A DNA stretch of 64,000 nt from Eutreptiella sp. 'Long Island Sound 2002' (GCA_964036045.1 OZ038385.1:61537919-61601918), one strand, 5' to 3'. Positions 34,344 through 44,520 are shown, numbered from the stretch's first letter. The notes: generated from the letters alone by a model not told the origin. Numbers and translations are program-made.

Positions 34344-36214
34344 CTAGCGCCACTGGGCCATCATGGCCTCCTTGGGGAAAGACGTGGGCCAGCCTCCGTG
34401 TTGCGCCCATGCCTTCGTCACTTGCTGTTGAGCGTGGCGTAGGGCGTCTTGGGGGCGCGGGAGGTGCAGGGCTTGGTACCCGATGGCCGCGTTGAGCACC
34501 GCTTCCATGAAGTACGCCAGGCCCTGCGTAGACAGGAGGTCCCCCCTGGCAATTTGGGGTAACCAGGCGGGGCGCTCTTCCAGCTTGCTTGGGAGTGTGA
34601 TGTGGTGGTGCCGTGTGGCCTGTGTGACTCCCAGGTGGACTGTGGTGTCTTCCAGGTGTAGGGGTTCGTCTTTCCGGATGTGGGCCAGCCCGACCGATTT
34701 GCGGGAGTGCACTAGGAGCTGGTGGGCGTCCAGGTAGGCTGTGGTGAGTTGGAGAATGGCGGACGCTTGCTCGGTGGTCGTTGGTAGCCCTGCGTTCTCA
34801 GGGTCGCGGTGGCGGGTGGCCGTAGTTAGGAGGTTGTTGTCCGCAAAGTTGATGAGGGGGGACCGTAGCAGGTATGGGGCGTACCCCGGGTATACCCGTG
34901 CTAGCTCGAATGCCAGTGGTAGGGTGACGAGGAGGTAGAAGAAGGGGCCTTCGGCGCCTCCCTGGGGGACCCCGCTGTCTGTGCCGGTCCAGGGGGTGAG
35001 GCCTGCGGCCGCGATGACGGCGTAGAGTCGGGTCTGGATGTACCCAATCATGAAGGATAGGAATGGGAGGCCCATGGCATCCCATACCTCCGTGAGGAGC
35101 CGGTGTGGGGCGTGGGGGAACGCGCCTTAAACATCGAGGGAGGCGATAATCATCTCGTAGGGGTTCATGTCCAGTGCGGTGTCCTGGAGGAAGATGGCCT
35201 CGTGGGGGGACCTGCCGGCCATGGCTCCCAACATGCTGGCGGGCACGTGGGCGAAGACCGCCGGCGCGATGCGACCTAGGATGAGTGTCCACACCAGCTT
35301 GACCTCAGTGGTGGCGCAGACTATGGGCCGCCAGTTCCCCGGCTGCGCCTAGTCCCCCTTCTTGTAGAGGGGGTGGACCAGGTTGGCCCACTCAGGGGGG
35401 ATGGGCGTGGCGCCCGTGACGATGTCCCACTGGCGGGCTGCCAGGCGGCATTTGACGGGCAGGGTGACGCGTTGGTACTCTCTCGCCGGTAAACTGTCGA
35501 CGCCGGGCACGACCCCCTTCTTCGGGCGGTCGAGGGCGCGTTGCAGTTCTGAGATGCTGAAGGGGTCGTGTTCAATGGCGCGCCGCTGTTCCCGGTTGAA
35601 GACCCTGGGCACATGCTCGCGGATGGTGTTTCTGGTGTGGGGGTCGAGCTCGGGGAGGGCGTCCCCGTGTTGTGCCTGGAAGCTGTCCAGGACTGCCTGG
35701 AGGACGGCGTCGGGGTCATTGGTGAGGCTTTCCTCGGGGGTGCGCACCGCTTGGATGGTACGGCGCCCCGTGTCCTCCAGGATGCGGCTGACGTACCGCA
35801 GGGACTTGTACGGCGTGTCGTTTCTGCCGTATCTGTCGCGTTCCTGGGCTGCGGCCGCTATGCCGTGGGCCTGCCATTCCTGGAGTTGGTGGCGGCAGGT
35901 GCTGAGGAGCGCACGGAGGTGGGCGTCCCGGTCTCGTGCTTCCGGTGTGCTGGGGCGCAGCAGGGTGGCGAGTTCCTCTCTCTTGGTCCAGATGTCATGG
36001 ACGAGTTGTTGGAGGGTGAGGTCCGGCGCTGCTCCCGCGTGGCTGGTGTTACGCTCCATACCGCATGCTTGTGCCGCCCTGCGCATGGCGGTGGTGAGTG
36101 TTGGCGCATCCGGGCGGCGCAGGATGGCGTGTAGGGCTCTGTTATACCTGTGCCAGGCACCGTGGTCGTCCTCGGCCGGGAACTGCAGTGTGGGTGGGAG
36201 GGTGTCGTCGGGCA
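34344..36214 (-). pseudogene. Non-LTR reverse transcriptase, inactivated
   Basis: Motifs in order: KKGVVPGVDSLPAREY, IPPEWANLVHPLYKKGD, PGNWRPIVCATTEV, IIASLDV then GAFPHAP (motif A Asp present), SGVPQGGAEGPFFYLL (motif B) and LINFADNN (motif C, where the second Asp of the FADD box is Asn). Stops lie at 35349-35351 after YKKGD, at 35128-35130 inside motif A, and at the end of the segment near 34344. The loss of the catalytic Asp alone would abolish activity. The 5' end of the RT ORF and any ORF1 are missing because of truncation at 36214. Confidence 0.88.
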
Positions 36215-36222
36215 GGACACGC
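36215..36222. repeat. Target-site duplication of non-LTR insertion (5' side)
   Basis: ggacacgc partners 25171-25178. It lies inside the gypsy RT-RNase H connection, just after the motif NWYSIYIRNFSNNAAPL. Confidence 0.9.
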
Positions 36223-37094
36223 TCATACCTACCTTGCAGCGACGTCATCAACGGGGCTGCATTATTGGAAAAATTTCTTATGTAAATTGAATACCAATTG
36301 ACCACCCCCCAGAAGCCCTTCATTTGCTTTGGGGTTTAGGCTTGGGCCAATTGCGTACCGGATTCACCTTGGAAGGGGCGGGACTACGCATTCCCCCATG
36401 GAAAAACAAGCCCACAATACTTGATTCTCTCCATAAAAAGATGACATCTCTCAAAGCGGACTTTGAAATGGCATTCGTCTACCTTCTGAAACAATTTAAC
36501 CACATTTTGAAAGTGGTCTTCCAGGTATGCCTTTGAATGAAGTATTTTGCCCTTACCACAAAGCTTGGATCGTGTCCCCGTGAGTAGATCATCATTGGAA
36601 ATGTGTGTGTGCGGCTGTAGCGACTTCAAACAATCACTCACCATTCTCTCGAAAGCTTGGGGTCCTACCTTCACCCCCATGGGTAGGACCTTCCAGTCAA
36701 TTACCCTAAAAGGAGTACAGAAGGCAGTGTATTGCCTACTGCAGTCACTTAGAAGCATTTGGAGGAACCGATCCTCGAGGTCGAGGAGGGTCCAGAGCTG
36801 GTTTCCAGCCTGTTTGACAACCAAGTCCCCGATTACCGGCAACGGGAACTCGCAGCCGCGGAGTTCGGTATTCACGTACCGATAATCAATGACAAGTCGC
36901 CATTTATTTGTGCCAGGCTTTGGCACAAGAAACCCGCGGCTGACCCAATGGGATTGGCTCGGCACAATCCAGCCCTTTTCTTGAAACTCTTTTTTTTTTT
37001 TCACGCATGGCCTCTTCCCTAAGGCCAACTGCACGAATGGGCTTGTCAGCTTTCGGCTCAGCATCCGGAATGGGCTCCAAGACACAAATCCCAT
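36223..37094 (-). pseudogene. Gypsy #1 reverse transcriptase
   Basis: Ty3/gypsy RT motifs are clear: WVSRGFLVPKPGTNKWRLVIDYRYVN, LWTLLDLEDRFLQ (motif A Asp), FCTPFRVIDWKVLPMGVKVGPQAFERMV, SNDDLLTGT (YxDD box with changed leading residues), CHFKVRFERCHLF and, after a stop, KGFWGVVNWYSIYIRNFSNNAAPL. A run of 12 A on the minus strand (36990-37001) lies at the switch from the Gag frame to this one, either a programmed slip or decay. The non-LTR element interrupts the frame at 36222. Confidence 0.88.
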
Positions 37095-38655
37095 TGGGAC
37101 CCCGTTTGTCCATGTTCTTTTCTATCTCCGACCAATGATTACCACCTTCCTTGAACACGGTATCTTTGAACTGGTTGTAAATCCAATCCCTGTAATCTTG
37201 GCAATGCGGATGTTCAGCATCCGCCTCAATCACAGAACGCACACACCTATCCCTCGTCCTCAAAATGGTAACTGGATCACCTGAGATACCTGAAAAAGGC
37301 AAAGGGCGATCATTCGCCTTGAGAGACAAAGTTTGAGACTCCTCTGAAGTCAACTCGCTGGGAGAGGCATTCTGTAAACTTTTACTCCAATCAGAGATCC
37401 TGTCTTGAAGTGAGACCTTTTTTGCTCTCGGATGCGCAAACGAGACCTTTGAAAGTCGAGGCTCACACACTTCAGGAAGATCAGAGGAAGGGAGAGGATT
37501 ACCACAATTTTGTTCAATGCGTACCCTTTCAATCAGTCGATCCAGAGATGGCTCTTCTTCCTGAGCTCTTAAGTCGATCATGGAATCGGTTTCTTGAGAC
37601 ATGACTGGTGAGCAAGGGAGAATGGAATCAAGAATGAAGTCATGTTCTTGAGACATGACTGCTGAGCGAGGGAGAATGGAATTTAGAATGGAGTCGGGCG
37701 GCAAAGGTCCAAGCTCTCTAGCCGCAGCTGAAACACGCTGGATCTTCCGCGCTTTCCGACTCATCCCTACCGGCCTGCGAGGGGAGGTTAAAGATGGGGG
37801 CGCATGAGATTTTGTTTTCGTTGAGGCCTCCCAAATGTTTTTGGACCAAGCTGTCGAGCGACGACCCGGACGGTTCGGATGATCTTGAGAAGGGGGATCA
37901 ACATGTGATTTCACGAACACGATCATTTCGAGGTAGTTGAATTCCAACCCAACTTTGGTCTCCTCCTTGATTATTTCCTTGAGCAACCCATCCACCTTGA
38001 TTGTCGCAATAACATCAAGTAGTCGATCTTTCGCCTGCCGTTGCGTGATTCCGTTGCGAACACGGCGGCCCAAGGCGGGGGATTGTTCCACAAAGTTGAT
38101 GAACTCGCGTGGCGTTGGAGTTAGTGAAGACGGTTTGACCGTGTGGAAGGCCTTTAAGATCACATCGTCGTTCGCCTCCGTGAAGACTTCCTCCGTCACT
38201 TCCCTCAACAAATCTTGGTACCGGAATTGGAACCGATTCACCATTTCCTTCAGTGGCTTGGATGGGGGGGCGGGAAGAAGAGAAAGCAAGACAGCTCTTC
38301 TCATGGCATCCGTCAACCCGTACATCCAATCACGCTCCCAAGCACGAAAATCCAACAACCACTTAATCGCCGTGGTCCCACTTCCATCCCACCGTGGGGC
38401 GACGGATATTCCTTGAACGTCCGCCAAAGTTCGCGGGTCGATCACCGGGGTTGCCAGCGTCCGATGGACCCCAGTAGGAATTAACCGCGGATCCGTTCCT
38501 TCAAGTTGTGGCTCTTCCCAGTCGAACGGGGCGTCCAAAAGTCGTTCAGGGCAAACTACATCAAACGCCATGGCCCATAGAATTCCCGACGGCTTTTGTT
38601 TAGGAAGCCCAATTCCATCCTGAAGAGATTCTTGTCGGTTGAACAACTGAAACAC
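36904..38655 (-). CDS. Gypsy #1 Gag (capsid-like) to RT leader
   Basis: This 583-codon ORF holds a capsid-like helical region (GTTAIKWLLDFRAWERDW, LPAPPSKPLKEMVNRFQFRYQDLLREV, PREFINFVEQSPALGRRVRNGI). A basic linker and a 90-bp imperfect internal repeat follow (MSQEHDFILDSILP and MSQETDSMIDL). The end carries the RT N-terminal part (GGNHWSEIEKNM, GPNGICVLEPIPDAEPKADKP). No CCHC zinc knuckle and no aspartic protease DTG/DSG site is visible, although both are expected between capsid and RT. The frame changes at the A12 run. Confidence 0.65.
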   Translation of the reverse strand: MFQLFNRQESLQDGIGLPKQKPSGILWAMAFDVVCPERLLDAPFDWEEPQLEGTDPRLIPTGVHRTLATPVIDPRTLADVQGISVAPRWDGSGTTAIKWLLDFRAWERDWMYGLTDAMRRAVLLSLLPAPPSKPLKEMVNRFQFRYQDLLREVTEEVFTEANDDVILKAFHTVKPSSLTPTPREFINFVEQSPALGRRVRNGITQRQAKDRLLDVIATIKVDGLLKEIIKEETKVGLEFNYLEMIVFVKSHVDPPSQDHPNRPGRRSTAWSKNIWEASTKTKSHAPPSLTSPRRPVGMSRKARKIQRVSAAARELGPLPPDSILNSILPRSAVMSQEHDFILDSILPCSPVMSQETDSMIDLRAQEEEPSLDRLIERVRIEQNCGNPLPSSDLPEVCEPRLSKVSFAHPRAKKVSLQDRISDWSKSLQNASPSELTSEESQTLSLKANDRPLPFSGISGDPVTILRTRDRCVRSVIEADAEHPHCQDYRDWIYNQFKDTVFKEGGNHWSEIEKNMDKRGPNGICVLEPIPDAEPKADKPIRAVGLREEAMREKKKRVSRKGLDCAEPIPLGQPRVSCAKAWHK

Positions 38656-39153
38656 TATCCGTGGCTAAAAACCAACCATCAGCGTCCGCTTCAAAGTAGC
38701 GGAGGTCCAACCCGGCGCAATGCCTCCAATCATCCCCCATGCCAGGCGGGGTGTGTCTCTCGTGGGTGCGGTTCCCACTCCTTCCACCACGTGGGGCTCT
38801 ACCCCGGAAGCCCCCATCATCCGACCGCATGGATGACCAGTCATCATCGACCGGGGGGAATCCAAACCCCGGTAGGCTTCCCCCAACCCGTTCCTCCCGC
38901 GCCAGCACTCCAAAAACACAGACTCGTGGTTCGGGCTTCGGTGTCGAGATCCCAATTGGATTCACCGATGGGGTACCCGCATGCTTGAATAATTGATATT
39001 TGTTCTCCAAGGACTCCGATTTTCTTGCAATTCGCCAATGACATGCGAATCCGACCGCATCCCTTCGGATGGACCGCCATCGGGTCTGGTCCGGATCTCC
39101 TCCCTGAGCGCATGTACCTCATGATCACTTTGTTCCCACCGGGTCATGAGTAA
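38656..39153 (-). pseudogene. Gypsy #1 Gag linker, degraded
   Basis: Short open pieces on the minus strand (WEQSDHEVHALREEIRTRPD, then CGYPIGESNWDLD and ARTTSLCFWSAGAGG) appear to continue the coiled-coil protein towards the capsid ORF through several frameshifts. No domain is recognised. Confidence 0.45.
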
Positions 39154-39873
39154 TCACACCTGTAACTCCAGTTCCTCAACCTTGGCGACTTCCGGCTTGG
39201 GCATAGTCTCCCACTGGTGCATTCGGCCCGTGAGCGTTGCCACTTGTGCACTGTTGCTCTCCAGGTTCGCCGCTATGCGTTTCACCTCCGTTGCGGGCAC
39301 CTTTGCCTCTTCAACTTCCCCTGTGGATGTTGATGAAACAGCAGGGTGCTCCAAGTTGTGTACCCGATTGATAAGCTGGGAAATAGATGTTTTGTGGCTT
39401 TCCACCATTGCTTTCACACCATGCACCCGTTTTTCGGCATCCTCGAAGTTGAGACCTATGCGCCGGATTTCCTCGGCCATGTTGGTGTTGACCTGGTCAC
39501 GATTCAACACCTTGCCTTCCAAAATCTTCAACTCCTCAACCGATTTCTCAAATTCGGCCCGGTGTGAAATCAACCCAGTTACTTCATTCAACAATCCCTT
39601 GAGTTGCCGTTTCAACTCATTGGGGGCTTGCTCCCACCCTTGGCGAGAATTGTCGACCATCGACTTAAGTGCTTCAGCAACTTGGCGATATTCCAAAGCG
39701 GCTGCAGTCGCTTGTTCTAAAGTCGATTGCATTTCCGTTGTCTTCGAGTCGAACTGGGACCTCTGGTCCTGCACCTCGTTGTTTACCCTGTTCAACAATT
39801 GTCCCAATGCCTCGAGGCTACCCGCGCCGTCAAAGCTGGCCCACCTACTTGTACTCCCCCGCATGGAGATCAA
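39154..39873 (-). CDS. Gypsy #1 coiled-coil Gag segment
   Basis: The 240-codon open frame is rich in Glu, Lys, Leu and Gln with heptad-like spacing (LLNRVNNEVQDQRSQFDSKT, VAEALKSMVDNSRQGWEQ, EKSVEELKILEGKVLNRDQV, HKTSISQLINRVHNLEH). It should form a long coiled coil. By position just after the leader and before the capsid-like region it is the N-terminal part of Gag, probably for oligomerisation; that is inference. Confidence 0.6.
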   Translation of the reverse strand: MISMRGSTSRWASFDGAGSLEALGQLLNRVNNEVQDQRSQFDSKTTEMQSTLEQATAAALEYRQVAEALKSMVDNSRQGWEQAPNELKRQLKGLLNEVTGLISHRAEFEKSVEELKILEGKVLNRDQVNTNMAEEIRRIGLNFEDAEKRVHGVKAMVESHKTSISQLINRVHNLEHPAVSSTSTGEVEEAKVPATEVKRIAANLESNSAQVATLTGRMHQWETMPKPEVAKVEELELQV

Positions 39874-40420
39874 GCTCGCGAGAGAGGGCTTGGATGACCT
39901 GGCGAATTTCGGAAATCGCAGAAACCGCCTCGAAATTAAAGTTTTGGAGATAGTTCAACGCACCCGTTAGCTCCTCAACCTGCGCCGGCAAGGTTGCTGA
40001 ATCATGAGTCTCCGGTGCCCACTCATGAATCAGAATCCGTCCAGCTGCCTCACCGTATTGATTCACCATCCGAATTCTCTCAAAGGATCCGTATCCCTAT
40101 GGTGCGAGTTCCATGTTGGTGTCTTCCTCAACTGGGTAGGCTGGCTGGCCCTGCCTAAGCCCAACTGCCAAGTCTAAAGGAGACCCAACCGTCGACTCAT
40201 GCCCTGTCGCATAGTCGGAACTTGATTCCTCTGGATGTGCTGTGATCATCCCGATCATGGCCTCAACCTCTCTGAGAGACATCCCGCTGCCCGTGTCAGA
40301 GCCGTAGGCTAAACCCCCGCCTGGGTAAGCCTCTGCTGCCAACAATTCGCCCTCAAGATGACGTGAACTGAGTGAATCTTCCATTTTTCCCAATTTCCAA
40401 CGAACCAAATTTCCAACCAA
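39845..40420 (-). pseudogene. Gypsy #1 Gag N-terminus
   Basis: Two open pieces (ending MELAP and LDLHAGEYK) with stops between them precede the coiled-coil segment. The first could start at MEDSLSSRHLEGELL, whose codons overlap the LTR end and the primer-site-like motif, so the true start may be further in, for instance MSLREVEAMIGMI. The second contains GALNYLQNFNFEAVSAISE, again helical. Confidence 0.45.
40330..40342 (-). promoter_or_regulatory. Primer-binding-site-like motif of gypsy #1
   Basis: Minus-strand ttggcagcagagg (ttggtagcagagg at 7726-7738) resembles the usual complement of initiator tRNA-Met, tggtatcagagc, with two or three mismatches. It sits where the LTR repeat ends and unique internal sequence begins, the position a primer site should have. 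Confidence 0.45.
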
Positions 40421-43400
40421 TAAAACCAGCAGAGATTTCCAAGCTCACAACCCACTCAAGTCCCTCAGAGCACGGCAATGACACAAACAATTCCAATTGA
40501 AAGCCCAATGACGAAATGACTCAAGAATCCAATAAGGTCCAACAATGATCCAACCAAAAATTCACGAATGGTCCACAAAATCTCACAAAAATGAGCCAGG
40601 GTCCAGCACCGGTCAAACACGAGTCCAAGATGGGTACAAATGGTCCAATATTCCACGATGGACGAGCACGGGTCCAAAGAGAGTCCAAATGAGCACATAG
40701 TAGGTCCAAATGGTTCCTGAAAGGTCCACTCTTGAGAGAAGGAAAAGAATTCACAAGCGCGAGTAAGACTCAACCTACTCTTCCGGTCGGACCACGTGCA
40801 ATCCAAGGACGAACAGTTCATGGGCACGGGCATTATCCTATGGACTTGAGTCATGCATGCAAAAGTGTAAACCAAATTTCACATTACTTCTACCCCTCGA
40901 CAAGGGTGGTCTCACCGGGGCTGGGGGAGAGGAAAGAAATGAACGACACCACCGTTGGGCCATCCCCTAAGAGCAAATGAGTCACATTTGAGTCTCCGGA
41001 CGTCTTAACTACACCTACATGCGGGAAGGAAGTGCACATGCACATACATGGTCACATGGGGCATTTAAACGCACCAAGAAGGGCACCAAACCATGAACCC
41101 GTTAGCTCTTAGGATCAACAGCTAATCTCAACCAAATTAGCAAATGAGCAATACACCATTGACAATGAGATACACCTCTTGGCAAAGAAGCAAACAATAG
41201 GCCAATGGCCTCCCGCGCTACTCATGGGACCTAACCTCCACCCAAAGAGAGCACGTGCATGGAGAGATGATCCCACCCAAGAGAGCACGTGCATGGATAG
41301 TTGGTCTGATCCCGGAAAGAGTACATGCATCGCCTAACCATGCCCGAGAAGAGATATTCCCCAACCAAATCCCTTGAGAGGGATTTACCTATCCACCATG
41401 AGAGAAGGCATGCATGGGGAGAGAGTATCGCCTAGCCTTGACCCAAGAGAGCATGCATGCACTTGGAGAGAGAGTGGCGAAAGCTCGACCAATGCCTATC
41501 CTTGAGTCTAATCATAAGACGGCAAAACCACGGCATGTCTTAATTGGATAACTACAAAGCGACGGGCACTTGAAAAAAAATGAAAGAGCCCAAGAGCCTC
41601 AAAAGGATCAAAGACAACGGTCACATGGCATTAAATGCTCAATTTACTCTTGAGGAGTATGATGAATTGGGAGAAAGCGGGAGAGTGAGGGAAAGCAGGG
41701 GAGAGGAGGCACTATATGTTCACCTTGACCATGGAATTGTGGGCACCACCAAGTTTGAGTCACACCATGAATGAACCATGCATGAATGACAAATGCAATG
41801 TCAACTCTTAGAATGAATGCATGAGACCTCAAAACCAAATATGGTGTGGCACCCCAATGGAATCCATCTGCAGGGCAACAACCAATGTATCCCTTGACCA
41901 GCGGTGCGCCTACCTCAGCCACTTCCACTTCAACTCCTCTTCCACTAGAACTCCTCCAGCTTCCAGGTACTCGTAATCCCCCATACACGTAGGCGTGGCA
42001 CTGCCGAAGCAGATGCGCCCATGAACGTGTACGATGCTCCTCTCAAGTGCAGTGATGCACCCAAGGGCGCCAGCCAGTGTCCGCGGAGGAACCACACCAG
42101 GGTTTGGCCAGATCGCCATTCCGGGCCTACTATCTTCCACTGGAGTCGCCCTGGCTTCCGGTTCGTATCCATATCCGCAACAGGATAGATCTAACACTAT
42201 TAGCAGCAACTGGAAGGGTATTCGATTGGCTGGCCTGCATTACGGCGCGACCAAAGACGGCGCGCGGGCACACACAGCAGCAGCCAATCGACAAATCGGA
42301 AATCCAAATAATGTTAGAACAAATGCTGGCCAACCGCAGAATTGAAAAAAATCAATGCAACATCAAAAATGCAAAGACAGAACTGAAATCTGCAATCGGA
42401 ATTCATTCTGGGATCGAAATCTCGGATTGGAATCAAGTGCTGAGATCGCATAATAATTTACACCTGAAATGGCACACAAGAAGCAACATGTGCGTATGAA
42501 GGAGAAATGGGCAGCAAACATGAATTCTGACATGGCTATGCCCTAAGTTTTACAAACTCAAAACGAAGAACTTTCAAGTCGGGAATCTCACCCCAAAGTT
42601 TCATTGGAACTTTTTAAGCTGCAACGGTCGTACACTCTCTAACACAACGTGCATGTGTGATACACGTGCCACATATGAGTGTTTAAGTGTTTGCACGTGA
42701 CACATGTGTATGCACGTCCGAAACCGCGTAGAACCAAGAAGAGGATGCGTATAGCGGTGCCTGTGCTCTGCATGGACACATATAGCCTCGCCTCCGCTGT
42801 AGATGCTTGAAAGAAAGCAAGTAAGGATTTCCCTACCCGCCAAACCTTGCATGGATCCCTTACCTAACGTTTAAATTGTTTACCCTCTATCCTATGTCAA
42901 TTTACGTTAGATTCGGAGTTGTTACATGTGCACAGCGCGGCGTACAAACCCGTTTCCCTCCTGAATACTGCCTGAATCCTGTCCAAACCAAAACTTGCGA
43001 AGCACGAAGAGCGTGCAAATGACGGGAAAAGCAAAGCAAAAAGACGCTACGCCTGTTGTGTCTAACCAACAGGTATGTGCTCTGTGTGTTTGCGGTTCGT
43101 TGCGGATGGTGAATCTTGCCTATTGGGCGCACAGTGACGACCTGATGCGCGCAAAATCTGTCTAAAGCCTGCGGCTGCACTACGCACCCTCGATGCACAA
43201 ACGGTTTTGCCGGTCCACCTGCCTGCTTTAATTAATTCCCGTTTTCGCTGCTTGATATTCTCCAACTTCTTTGTTTTACAAAACTGCGCTTTTTGCAGCT
43301 TCAGAAGCCCTTTATACAAAGCGTTCAGAACGTTTTTGAAATTTGGAGGCTTCGCCGCCAGTCCTGCACGGCGGACACGCGTAATCGCAGGTGTCGCAAG

Positions 43401-43870
43401 AACTCTCAGCACTTCACTCTGTGCTTTTCAGGAGTCAAAATACATTTTCAGGTTTTGCTTTACGGCCAGTTAGAACTTGAGCTACAGTTCTTGTCAGAGT
43501 TTATTTCAAGCGCTATTCAACGCCGATTTCACTTTGCATTTTCGGAAATCAGTTTCTACATTAGGGATCTAAGGCTTCCGTAAGGATTCCCTTTTGTTGT
43601 CCATGGCTTATATATCACAGTGAGCACAGTCCTTCTGGAATTTCCAGTATTTGCATTTTCAGCTCAAAGCTAAACCACCCTTTTTTGTAAGGTGCCTCCC
43701 TGCAATAAATGACTGTGTATTCTTTAAACTCTGAGTCTCCCAGGTGCCCACAACCCAGCAAAGTCATACACCTGGTCCTTTTTGGTGTGCAAAAGTGAAA
43801 AAAGTGCCTTTTTTTGCTTGAGAGTGGCAGGTAAAACACCTTCTTGAGACCTGGTAGCCTCAGCACCTTT
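40343..43870 (-). mobile_element. Probable 5' LTR of gypsy #1
   Basis: Matches 7739-10690 in the same orientation, including matching ends near the primer-like site. It differs by a stretch of about 480 bp near 41010-41500 that is absent from the other copy, by an extra duplication at its outer end, and by loss of the TGTTTGTGC terminus. The extra stretch contains repeated agagagcatgcatgcac-type motifs. Divergence between the two blocks is several percent, so this is an old insertion. Confidence 0.55.
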
Positions 43871-44005
43871 GTAAGGTTCCTCCCTACAATAAATGACTGT
43901 GCATTCTTTGACCACTGAGTCTCCCAGGTGCCCACAACCCAGCAACGTCACACACCTGGACCTGGTTGGTGTGAAAAAGTAGAAAAGGTGCCTTTTTTTA
44001 GAACG
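43683..44005. repeat. 184-bp tandem duplication in LTR end
   Basis: The segment around gagtctcccaggtgcccaca occurs twice, at 43733 and about 43917, with the flanking aataaatgactgtg and gtgccttttttt also repeated. The other LTR has one copy (near 10555). The duplication is therefore specific to this copy. Confidence 0.85.
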
Positions 44006-44339
44006 TTATATAGTGTTTTCAGCACTGTATTTTTGATGTGCCTCTCCTGCTGCTTGCTGCTGGTGTAGGGTTCCTGCTGCTTGTTTTTGATGAGTAAAAT
44101 GTTTTATTTGTTGAAATACAACCACTCCAGGATAGCCCAAGCCAGAGATACGCAAGTAGAAGATGAACAGGATCAAAGCATGAAGGGCTGCAGTCACAAT
44201 GAGTTAGATAAAGACAACTATCAACAATAGACCACAGCAATTTACATTCAATGCAACTCAGGATGAAATATTCTACATGTTTGAGAAAAACTGATTGGAA
44301 AACTGCCCAGAGGGCTCACACTCTTCCATAGTCCAATCT

Positions 44340-44520
44340 AGAGATGTGCACTCTTTGTTTTTGGGTCCCATAGGTGCTGAGGTGGCATGGCCTGTGGTGC
44401 TGAGGTCACTGCCATGTCACATGAGATATTCCTGCTTAGCTAGGCTGACTGGGTATTGAACCCAGGACCTCTCAAAAAGAGGTGGCCCAGCCCCCTAGGG
44501 TTCATACCACTAGGATGGCT
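44340..44520 (-). mobile_element. tRNA-derived SINE (degenerate)
   Basis: The minus strand carries a perfect T-arm, ctggg-ttcaata-cccag (44465-44449), whose loop contains the Pol III box B core ggttcaatacc. Upstream is an anticodon-arm-like hairpin, cctct-ttttg-agagg, and an A-box-like agtggtatgaaccc near 44510. The acceptor ends do not pair, so it is not a working tRNA. A non-tRNA body follows to about 44340 (accacaggccatgccacctc). No clear target duplication was found. Confidence 0.6.

Larger units (their letters stand above)
25179..36214 (-). mobile_element. Non-LTR retrotransposon, 5'-truncated, 11 kb
   Basis: In minus orientation the element begins at 36214 inside its coding region (5' truncation), then carries RT, a connecting region, RNase H, a CCHC zinc motif, a second long ORF, a 65-bp minisatellite and an ACCT tail at 25190-25179. 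The 8-bp target duplication and simple-repeat tail fit target-primed reverse transcription. The sense strand is strongly C/A-rich. Stops and a changed RT active site show it is inactive. The order, with a long gag-like ORF after the RT ORF, is unusual. Confidence 0.85.
7739..43870 (-). mobile_element. Ty3/gypsy chromovirus-type element (gypsy #1), nested and duplicated
   Basis: In minus orientation the order is long terminal repeat (43870-40343), primer-site-like motif (40342-40330), coiled-coil and capsid-like Gag (40329 to about 37020), RT (37094-36223), an 11 kb non-LTR insertion, RNase H, integrase and chromodomain (25178-22632), a tandem duplicate of that part, 3' noncoding sequence (11700-10739), polypurine tract and 3' LTR (10725-7739). 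Without insertion and duplication the internal region would be about 8 kb. I see no aspartic protease or zinc knuckle. Stops, a homopolymer frameshift and deletions show it is dead. The LTR assignment is inference from the flanking repeats and polypurine tract; the coding domains are clear. Confidence 0.75.

Noticed and set aside
44440-44520. Functional tRNA gene
   Set aside because: The T-arm is perfect, but the acceptor ends do not pair, the anticodon loop is five bases and the D-arm is not recognisable.
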